From contig OU452209.1 of NCBI GenBank assembly GCA_911728435.2, positions 12,382,869-12,446,868 on the forward strand: a stretch of DNA of 64,000 nt. The letters run 5' to 3'. Shown here piece by piece: positions 54,407 to 64,000 of the stretch. Made by a program: the position numbers and the translations under genes. Origin of the DNA: Apoderus coryli. Taxonomy: Eukaryota; Arthropoda; Insecta; Coleoptera; Attelabidae. Below the pieces are notes generated by a model. It saw only the letters and a program-made list of their open reading frames with translations. It made no database searches and had not been told where the DNA came from. Position 1 is the stretch's first letter, and each line of letters begins with the position of its first letter.

Positions 54407-54620
54407 GTGTATGTGTGTGTGTGCCATTCCGGAAGTACAGGCGGTGCTACACCCGCCACCGCATGTCAGTTAAAGTTCGGACGGCTTACATCCGGGTTTA
54501 CTCCGGTCCCAGGAACGCATTACAACACCCCGAGAGGCAGCTTTCCAGTTAATCTCCGAAAGCAGGGATCAGAAGTTATGGAGCACGACAACTATGTTTT
54601 TCCTTGCTTCTTCTAGCTTC
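54407..54620. other. GC-rich island next to a short GT run
   Basis: About 180 bp with GC content well above the surroundings (for example CTACACCCGCCACCGCATGT and TCCGGTCCCAGGAACGC). Neither strand gives a recognisable protein, and no clear pol III boxes were seen. It could be a fragment of a LINE leader, a SINE or a host exon. Confidence 0.3.
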
Positions 54621-57600
54621 ACGGAAAAAAGTCGTTGACAATACAAAGATTTAATTATTGGTAAAACAGTATCATCTCTTCGACTATTTTAAACACTTTT
54701 TAAGAATTACGATGAAATTTTATTTATACATCTCAAAAAAATTAAAAAAGTTCCTTTGTAAATGAGTAAATTGAAAGTTGGTACGCTTAATACACGTCAA
54801 AAACTCAAAATTAAGAACAATTTATTGTTAATTAATACACACAGAGTGAAAGATTTTCGGGGGTTGAATACTGTTAATCCTCGAACTTTTTCGTGGAACG
54901 GTTTTGATTGATATTTACTGATGAGAAATTTTTTGTATTTCTTATTCAATTTATAAACTTTTTTCTTGCTCTTTTTCTCGAAAAATGCTCGTTTATTACA
55001 AAAATAGATTTTCTCCAGGCATTACTGTCGATGATTTTTAAAATCCCAAGAATTTTAATTTTTTAACAAGTAGATTAACAAAAAAAATTATTATAGTTTA
55101 AAATGTCTAAAACTATTTGTTCAATTTACTGATTTACAAAGTCTTTTAGAAAAATTTAAAAACGATTTGCATATTTGGAGTTGCTCTTTCAAATATGCAG
55201 AACCCACTAACTCCATTTTAGTGTCTTACATCGACCCGTAAACCGTTTAACTCACTATTCAGGCTAAAAATGGTTTAATTTCCGACGCACGTATACCATC
55301 TAACTGCATATTGTGATATGCGCAAAAAAATAATGATATCTGCTGCTAAATTGTCTGTCCCATGCCAAAACACAGTAACTGCTGAAAATTGAAATCGCAG
55401 TAAATTCGAATTTTCCGAAAAACTAATGACAGAAACGGTTTGACATGTGGCAAGATTAAATAGAAGTAGTAAGAATGTTAACCATACACGAAAAAAACAC
55501 GTAGGTATTTTTAAAATTTCAAGTAAGGCTTAATTAACTTCGTTTTATCCTTGGATTTTATTTTTTAGTATTTAGTAGAATAAATTGTAAAAAACACAGT
55601 AATATTGCTTGCTAAAAATAATATCAAATAACGTTAGTTTGAAAACCTAGTAATTTACTTTACTGCCCTTTTTCGTGGTTTTTCAAAGAATATTTAGTGG
55701 GTTTAAACAGTTTTGTTTTAAAATAGAACGAAAACAAAATTATCAAACCAGTATTTTATAAGAGATTTATTTTAGAAATCTTTTTGAATAACATAAAAAC
55801 TCTCTTTGCCGACTGACATTTCAGTAATTATTCATTATCACTCATGTCAGCACAATGAAGTGGACAGACATTCTAATCAACATAAAATTTCAATATCATC
55901 CAAAAAATATTCTGACCTCCAAGAACTTAAGTCACCGATTACCAGGACTTTTATAATGATTTGCCACATAAATAATTTTAATCCAGGAACTGTGTTATTG
56001 TAAAGAGACTAATTTTTTTTTAGATTTTGCATTTATTTGTAAATTTGTAATTTGAGTTTTTGTATTCAGTAGCATTACTGGTTTGGTTAATAAAACTACT
56101 GCTATATCCTGATTTGTATTTGTTAATAGAATTTCCAAAACCGCTAACTCCATTTTCCGCTTGTGGAAATTAAACTAGAAATAATTATACAATATTTTCT
56201 TTAAAAATAGGTAACCAAAATACTGACAACTATTTCGTTACAATTCGTCGCCATTTAAATATGATTCCTCCTGAAAAACTCACATCATGTGAGTTATTAA
56301 GTTAGCACATTTAGCCGACTATTTGAGGAAACTGACTTATGCCTATTTTAAATAGGAGATAATAATACAAAAATTTGCGACCATCCTCTAACCTTATGGT
56401 TCAACTTCTCAAGAGAAATAACTTTCCTAAGATGTTGTTCTTATACACTTTCGGTATAACCGAAAGTGCCGCTATCTTGAGAATATTTTAAATAAAATCT
56501 CTTTCAATCTTATACAAATGTAGAAAGTTTCAAATCAACTAAAACTTCTAATGAAACACTTAGCTGAATCACCATGTATATAATATGTGTGGTTCAACTA
56601 ATGCGTCAGCATAATCAAGACTTGAGTATGTGATTGGGATAGGTTTGTGCAATACATGTCTACGATATAACGAAATAGAGTTTGATAGATAAACCGGTGT
56701 TGCAGGTAGTTGGTTTTATTATATTTCTATATTTGTATTGAGCGATAGTAGTTATTAATTATTGTTTTCGTATTTTCATTATAAAAGTTTTCATTATAGT
56801 TTTTTTTATACCTACTTTACTCGAACATATTGTCATTGGCTTTATAAGATAATGATTATGATCCTCTTTAGTAGTGTTCGTTCGATTAGAACTTTTGAAA
56901 CTGGGTTAAGTTCTTTAAATGTCATTTTGCTTAATCTGAATTTTCCACATGTATTAACTTAGTTTCCAGCATTCATCTTCAACAAGCGTAATTTGGTATA
57001 TCGAAAACGAGATCTTTTTCCGTGTATACGCTATTCTTCCTCCTCTCATTTATGTAGTCTTTTTGCATAGAGCTACGGGGTAGAAAAAATTCCTTTCTGT
57101 AATTAATACTCAGGGATTTAAATATTTTGCTTTACTTTACTTTAAACAGAAAAGAATAAAAAGAAATAGCGATCATCCATCTTACAGCAGTCTTGGCGCT
57201 CTGGCTTAATTATTTCGCCGTCACTGAGTAATTAACTTGGTTGAAAGGTCTTTTTAATTTTGTTTTTATTGTAAAAGAGTTTGGCATGGAGAATCAATAT
57301 AGCTTTATAGCTGAACGTAATTATTACAAAAGAGGTATTTGCCTTATAGGAAACGAAATTTTCAATTTTGATTTATTGACTTTAGTATACATTTTCATCA
57401 TTGTCTTGGTTTGTATAGAAAATTTAATGTTCACCGATTCATAATAACGTGTACCTAATTCCTGAATAGACTTTTCCCGTGACGCGATGGCCTTAGCTTA
57501 AGGTAGTATTACTTGGACACTTGTAAGTTGAAATTGCTTTAAACATAGTTAAGGCAAAGATTATCTACACAATAGATAGTCAGCGTATATGGGAAATAAA

Positions 57601-60366
57601 ACAAAAATTGAAACTGTCTCGACACGAGCTACATCTATTAGAAAAACATGCAACCATGGAAATTGTAGATGGCGTTATATGTATTGTGTTGAAATAAAAT
57701 AATCATATGGGCAATGTTAGACAAGGACGAGTATACTTTCCCCTACGAGGTGGGAGTTTGTTTTTATATAATAGGTATCATATATGTACTACTGTGCAGC
57801 AGTGTTTTTGTAGGGTAATATAAAATTATATGGTATACGTATACCTATCTACGCAAAGATTAATGTATATGGACGAAAATAAAAGAAATTACTATAATAG
57901 TATAAATATACAGGGCTGGTTCATTAAATGTTTTAGACAATAATTTTAAATAAATAATATTATTTTAGTCATTTAATTTTAAATTTCGGATATAAGGATG
58001 CATCAAAAAGTTATATTTAAATTAACGAAATTTGGCGTTATAGATAGGACTTCCGGTTATTACCTGATTCAGTTTTAAGGATCAAACTCAAACAGCAGAT
58101 TCAACTTGTCGTTAACATTATGAAAAAATAAATCTCAGAGGCGGGTAAATTAAAGGGGCATACAGGCGTGAAATGCTACCCTAACTTTTTTATGCACATT
58201 TTTTGCGTGTGTTTCAATTCGGAGATGTAAAATCTAACAAATTATATACGTAATAAATGTATCCTTCTGTGATATTGATAGAAAGTCATCGTTATCGCGT
58301 AATATCGATTTTAAGAAATGTTAATATTAAAAAGGCTGTGCTTTTTACAAGTTGCTGAAGTAAATAAGGTTTGAAATTTCCAGGATGACAATAATTATTT
58401 AAAAAATACGGTTTCGAAATGCAGGATGTAAAAAATTAGAATTTATAATCTGTTTTTAATGAAATTTTAAATCTATTGAGAAATATGGTTCAGGGTTTTT
58501 GTGAAATGTATTTTACTCCAAAGATTCTACTTATCGATTATAACCGAAAATATCTATACTAAATAACACAATTAGGTTCAAATTCTGCAACGCCGATTTG
58601 AAAAAAAAAGTTTCAGCCTCCCTAATATTGGTTTTTGTGCAATGATCATAAAACTTTAAAAAACTAACGATTTATGTAGATTGTATTGTTAACACGTTTC
58701 GTAAAAAGCTTTAAAAACCCACCAACAGGGTGTTAAAAGTATCACGACAATAACTTTTTTCATGTTTTAACAAGTACAATCGTCTGCTTCAGATTGATCC
58801 TGAATAACAGTTTCTCTATATAAAAAAAAATAAAACTCGTAAATATCATCCCCAAACATTTAATTTGAATACAATTACATAACACCATATTTGAAAGTAA
58901 ATAAAAAAAAACAGCATTACCTAGTTTGACAGATTTGCAAATTGCAAATCAAAGTATCTATGTATACAGGGTGTTGCATAAGTACTTGTACAAACTTTAA
59001 AGGGTGATTCTTTGACTAATTTTAAGATACAAATTTCATATGTACATGGGTCCGCTACGGCTTGGTTTTCGAGATACAGGTAGTTCAAAAAGAATATTAT
59101 ATTTAGGATTATATGCTTGTTCAATAGAATCGCAATTTGGTGCAATTCGGGATACAAGTGTATTGATGACACCAGAGCTGTCAAAAGAACTAATAAAAAA
59201 TACGAAAAATAACAAAATACAAATATCATTCAAAAAACAACAATGCACATAATAGTCGGTACCAAGCCAAATAGGTAGTAGGTAAATATAGATTTATTTT
59301 GTTTCGGGCTTGGGCTTGGCACCGATTTATTGTAATCAAAACTACCCACCAAACGGATACATTTAATTTTAAGCAGATGCTCAAAATGTCAACTTTCTTT
59401 CATTAATAGAGACCTGTGAAGTGAGCTTACCTCTTACGCCCACGTATTAAGTACTAAGTTTCAGTTATCAGTTATAATTTTTTATTTTCCAAGAAAGCGA
59501 AACGAGATATTTAAAACGGCATTGCGCCGCCCTCATGTATACCTCCGGGGGCGGCATCGAAAATCGCTACACGTCACAAACTTGTAAATGCTTAGAACTA
59601 CCCCTATGTCAAATTTCTATTTTCTATCTTTTTTGTTTGATACCCAAAGCCCTATTCCTACCGAACTTATTATTTACCCGAAGAAACATTAAAAAGAAGT
59701 AAAATTTAAGTACCTAAACCGATAAAGTGGAACTTATACCTGAATTTATAACTCATTTTTTGCATCGATCTTCTTCTTTCGGAAATCGAAAGAAATGTAC
59801 CTCTCGATTGTTTCTGTAACTGTTGTTACAATTTCGAAAAGCACATTGGTTACGACTTAATTTCGAATTGTTTCTTTCCATTTTCACAAAACACTCAAAA
59901 ATTATTTAGTCACTAACTAGGAAGTTTCCCAAATAAAAAAAATCACAACACAAAATAATATAATTAGTCTAAAATTAGAAAAACACAAAATAAGTTAAAA
60001 AATATTCACAAAAAAATAACTACGCAGCCAAAGATTAAATTTAATTTAATATATTAATTCTCTTCAAAACAAAATCAGTAGGTATGAAAACAATGAAAAT
60101 CACAATAACAGAGACAGACTATTATAATAGGTATACCTAATATAATATAGGTAGCACTGATAATTTTTTTATTATAGGTATTATAAGATCTACAACAATC
60201 TTGTTACATCTTTGCCACATTGTCTACGTGAAATATTTAAAATATATGTAATAAATTGAAAAAGTACCTAGTCCATTCTTAAGTGGAGTTATAATTTTGA
60301 CAAAGAATAATGTACATTAATACCTACTTGATTTCGGTATTGGTATAAAAGTCTAATATCCACGAA
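54621..60366. other. Unassigned AT-rich stretch with scattered terminal-repeat-like boxes
   Basis: No gene recognised over 5.7 kb. TACAGGG-type boxes occur near 57911 and 58974 (TACAGGGTGTTGCATAAG). A repeated phrase CCNCTAACTCCATTTTN occurs at about 55207 and 56146. A GC hairpin (GCCGCCC...GGGGCGGC) lies at about 59528-59556, and a GGTACCAAGCC/GGCTTGGCACC inverted pair at 59258-59323. Overlapping opposite-strand frames at 58921-59252 look like chance. Confidence 0.4.
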
Positions 60367-60646
60367 ATAAATTTAATATACCTAATAATCATTAATCCAT
60401 GCCATACAACATGTTTCAAGACTAGACCAGTCCCATAATCAGTGGCGAGCAATAATTAAATCAAAAGCTTTTAGCTTTTAGATATTTAGATTTTTTTATA
60501 TATATCAACAAATTATTACAATGGAGTCAATAGTATGTTTCTATCTAAAAGCTTTTCATTTAACGATTGTTCGCCACTGATCATGGGACTGGTCTAGTCT
60601 TGAAACATGTATGACATGGATTAAATATGATTATATTAAATTTAAT
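60367..60646. repeat. Foldback repeat, arms ~100 bp
   Basis: The left arm at about 60367-60480 and right arm at about 60548-60646 are reverse complements sharing ATGTTTCAAGACTAGACCAG, TCAGTGGCGA and AAAAGCTTTT. The loop of about 70 bp is AT-rich. No coding sequence; a probable non-autonomous palindromic element. Confidence 0.9.
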
Positions 60647-61974
60647 TCATAGAGATTAGGCTTTTATTTCAATACTGTACCTGTAATAAATCACCCTGTG
60701 TGTTTCTTTTACCGACGAATCGGCAACAGCACGACACACACCACATTCGCTTGTTTTTTTTTCTACCCTCCCTGCGTATCCCCTCCAGATTAATACAGAA
60801 TTTCATCAATTTTCTCTCTGACAATACAGCATTGCCGGTGCATATCTGTTGCAAATGATGTAAATAATTGTTATACGTTGCGTTTTGTTTCTGATATTAA
60901 TAAACTACAAAACGGTTTCTGGCTGTGACAATACTGCTCTATGCTGTACACGCTAGTATACGCCACGTAGTGGCAGGCATACTTAGAGATGTTCTGATTT
61001 TAATGCATTGGGCTGACTATCTTTTTTTTAACAAATCTTTATTCAAATATTTCCCGTTTTACATACACATGGTTACAAAATTCTTTAAACAGTGTTTGAA
61101 GGCAACACTGGTCTCAAGAATAGGTTTACAGAACTAAATCAACAGTGCTCACACCTATACACAAATCATCATAATATTCTGAATAATATTTATGCATATA
61201 TCTACAAAAATAACAAAACAAATCTATTGTGTAGATTAATCTTTGGTTAAGGCATCGATTAAACATTTGAAATTTAACAGTAACTATATATGTAGTCTTT
61301 TATTTTTATCGTACTGCTATGGAGATATTGTTTTTTCTTTGAAGTTGTAAGAAAACTGATAATTTGTTATTAGAAGCATCCAATTCTGAAGAAACAAGTA
61401 AGGTTTATTAAGAGAATCAAAATATCGTATCACTCGATCTATTTTCCCTATTTAACACTTACCCCTTGAAGAATGCACGTATTTCAATTTTGTCAAAAAA
61501 TGTGCACCTGGCTAAGTCCAAAAATTTTTCCAAAAACATTGAATCAAAAAGGCCTCTAATTCATTTTAATTGAACCACCATGTATATTCTAATAACATGA
61601 ATTATTAGGTACCATGGGGTTTTAGAAACCGTAAGAGTTGCAATTTAGATTCAACCGTGAAAAATTTTTAATTTTTGCTCACTTTGAATTCAAAAATATC
61701 CCCAGCGTTGTTCAAAATAATGGGTAATGATTTAGCATTTCTTGTTGGAAAACCTGAGTCCAAGCAAGAGTTCATGCAGTAGCTTAAAAAGACACAGCAT
61801 TAGCCAGGATAATAATTAACGTCACACTGTCAGCCGGAAAACTCATGGCAACCATCTTTACGGATTCAGATTGATTGATTATATAGGTAAAGCTGTTTAT
61901 ATAACTTAGCAATGCTCCGCTTCAATTTTAGAATAGTTAAAACAAATGAGAAAAACCTAAAATTCTTAATTAAT
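60647..61974. other. Unassigned stretch
   Basis: A CACCCTGTGTG box lies near 60695. No gene recognised. Confidence 0.35.
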
Positions 61975-62984
61975 AACAATAATAATAATAATCGTCTTTA
62001 TTATCAAGATATTATATAATACAATGGTATGAAACACGTAGAATATTTTGAGACATCTCAGCTGATAACTGAACAACAACTCAATGACAAATTATACAAT
62101 AAATACTAAGAAGGAAAGTTCAACATTTAAGAGCTTAACAAACTAATATTATACAATATAATAAAGTAATAAATTAAAAAAATATATACCCCAACAAAAC
62201 GTACAATAATATAATGTTCAAAAACTATTATAATTTCGTATTTTTAAGGATTATCATTTCAGATCCATGCCAAACTCTCGATATAAATAAAGATAAATAA
62301 AATGTCCACATATTAATATGATAAATGAAGCATACAAAATGCACAATACCATTTTGACTTACATTAAACTTACTTTAATTCTAATACTCTTAATAACGCA
62401 ACAAGTCTTGCTCTTTATTATTATTTAGAGTTTGAAGCTGTTTCGCAGTTATATATTGCCAACGATTTTAGCAGCTAAATGCTTCAATCTAGCTTCTTTT
62501 AGATTCTCATGGAAAACTTTTTGATCAGCTCGATCTTCAAAACATAAATCTTACACTAAGTATACTTTCTGACACTTTAACTTATTTGCTTGTTTCAAAA
62601 TAATTGATTTAGTTTCATATCTGGTAACTCAACTTTTAAAGGTTTATCCTTTGCATTTTTAGGAACATAAACATCACTGATATCGCTTCCGGCATGATGT
62701 ATGTCATACACTTCGCCAATTTCATCAATGACAAACGCAAAGAGATTGTCAGTTGAAGGATTCAAGCCAAAAATCAATATGTTATATTTTCGTTTACTTC
62801 TTTCGAGCTGCAAACATGTCTCCTCTAATCTAGTACACTTCTGCTCAATCTCCGACATTATTTTCACTTGCCTTCTAATTTTTTACTAATCCTATCACTT
62901 ACCTTAGATATTTGATACCGAATAGCTTTAAACTTTTAAAGCATCAACCAACTTGCTATAAAGTTTATCGAATTCCTCACTCAT
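61975..62984 (-). pseudogene. Internally deleted LINE: ORF1 start joined to 3' tail
   Basis: From an ATG at 62984 the minus strand reads MSEEFDKLYSKLVDALK; after a frame change RYQISKVSDRISKKLEG; then MSEIEQKCTRLEETCLQLER, RKYNILIFGLNPS and DVYVPKNAKDKPLKVEL, and soon a stop near 62595. This is a coiled coil followed by the start of an RNA-binding domain, the layout of LINE ORF1 proteins (NIVIFGL...DI...xxPIKVEL). Downstream, the minus strand continues without any ORF2 traces into AATAAAGACG and an ATT repeat at 61976-62005, the same type of LINE 3' end as at 4.1 and 10.2 kb. Endonuclease and reverse transcriptase are missing, so this copy is internally deleted. Confidence 0.65.
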
Positions 62985-63139
62985 CCTCCTGTGCAGTTTA
63001 TATTGCACCCAACAACAAAGTGGACTGGATTTAATTTACAATTAAACAGTATATAATACCAATACTTAAATCACACAGATACATATTATATTTAAGACAA
63101 CCACTTGTTTAGGTAATAATTACAACACATGAAAAAAAA
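62985..63139. other. Short spacer
   Basis: Probably the 5' untranslated part of the LINE at 62.6-63.0 kb; nothing distinctive. Confidence 0.3.
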
Positions 63140-64000
63140 ACTTATTTAAACCCTAAAAAGCATCTCGAGATTTTGTTTGCTGAAACCGTGATGAAGTATA
63201 TTCGAAGCTGATGGAAGAAACCAATGGTTGAAAGAGACCAAAGGAAGCAAGGGAAATATGAAGAAAACAAGAAACAAAAAGTCATAATAGAGAACTAAGA
63301 ACTTTGAAAAGCAATTGTTGAGAGCAGAAACATAAAAAGCTGTAATTGTATTGTAGAGAAGCAAGAAATGTTAATAGGGAGTTGTGTATATTGTCGATTC
63401 TGCACATAAATAGCTTCCGTATGCTATAATCTGGCGGTTTTGTTTGCTGAAATAATAGCCATGAAGTATTTTAGAAGATGATACAACCAATGGTTGAACC
63501 AGACCTAATGAAGCAAGAGAACTATGAAAAAAACAAGAAACAAAAAGTTATTATAAAGAACTAAGCACTTCGAGTGTCCATCATGATTTGTCGGGAACAG
63601 AAACATATAAAGCTCGTTTATTATTTTTTGTTTGTCAAATTATTCGGGAGATGTATTGTATAGAAGCATGTATATCATCGATTCTGCAAAAGAATAGCTT
63701 ATGTAAGCTATAGTCTGGCGGTTGTGTTTACTGAAACTGTGATGAAGTATTTTCGAAGCAGATGCAACAAACTAATGGTTGAAGCAGACCAAAGGAAGCA
63801 AGAGAACTATAAAGATAACAAGCAATAAAAAGTTATAATAAAGAACTAACAACTTTGAATGCCCATTATGATTAGTCGGGAGCAGAAACATAAAAAGCTC
63901 TTTTTTTGTTTATGAAGTTTTTCGGGAATTGTATTGTAGAGAAGCAAGATAGGGAAGAGGTGTATTATTGTCATAAATGATATTACGGAATATCTTTGAC
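63140..64000. repeat. ~267-284-bp tandem array, three units, runs off the window
   Basis: The word TGTTTGCTGAAA (or variant) recurs at 63174, 63441 and 63725. Each unit shares GTGATGAAGTATNTTCGAAG, AAACCAATGGTTGAA, AGGAAGCAAG and CAGAAACATAAAAAGCT. Units differ by substitutions and small indels. The array is non-coding; the third unit runs to the end of the window, so copy number cannot be judged. Confidence 0.9.

Noticed and set aside
59040..59252. 70-codon frames on both strands
   Set aside because: They overlap each other on opposite strands and follow a transposon-end-like box; no domain visible.

Overview
This window is AT-rich, low-density nuclear DNA that looks like intergenic sequence from an insect; beetle or hemipteran is my guess from the transposon types, not something the sequence proves. 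No complete host gene, rRNA, tRNA or CRISPR array is visible. Almost every recognisable coding trace belongs to a transposable element: Bel/Pao and copia LTR elements, several LINEs, mariner, Tc1, IS630-like, Tigger/pogo, hAT and a DUF7869-type DNA transposon. All but one are decayed by frameshifts, stops and truncation.

Layout. 0.3-5.4 kb: the tail of an IS630-like transposon, a ~1 kb dispersed repeat, and two IS630-like transposase relics, the second nearly full length. 6.8-10.8 kb: a foldback repeat, an IS630 N-terminus, a LINE 3' end and a 0.3 kb Tc1 derivative. 12.3 kb: one exon-like block with good splice signals. 15.2-17.0 kb: a LINE endonuclease relic. 18.6-19.7 kb: an inverted copy of the dispersed repeat, then a Bel/Pao reverse transcriptase fragment. 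20.6-27.3 kb: a complete, very young Bel/Pao element (246-bp LTRs that look identical, 5-bp target duplication) inserted into an older LINE RNase H region. A truncated mariner is joined to that LINE at 27.6 kb. 29.1-32.0 kb: a hAT C-terminus and a bounded 1.74 kb DUF7869-type transposon. 33.4-35.5 kb: a long ATAAT microsatellite and a 1.63 kb palindrome carrying an IS630 transposase C-terminus in its loop. 35.8-41.9 kb: mariner, Tigger and LINE relics. 42.3-45.5 kb: a 65-bp tandem array and a ~540-bp repeat block. 47.5-52.9 kb: IS630 tail, copia gag, LINE C-terminus and copia RT/RNase H. 53.8-64.0 kb: two foldbacks, a deleted LINE and a ~275-bp tandem array running off the end.

How the parts relate. 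The layers show an order of events: LINE and mariner debris first, the Bel/Pao insertion last. The only near-intact coding unit is the Bel/Pao gag-pol frame, and it is broken by one in-frame stop between RNase H and integrase. The most unusual structures are the large palindromes and the DUF7869-type element with repeated subterminal motifs. I found no convincing non-transposon system. All family calls come from motif reading by eye, without database searches.
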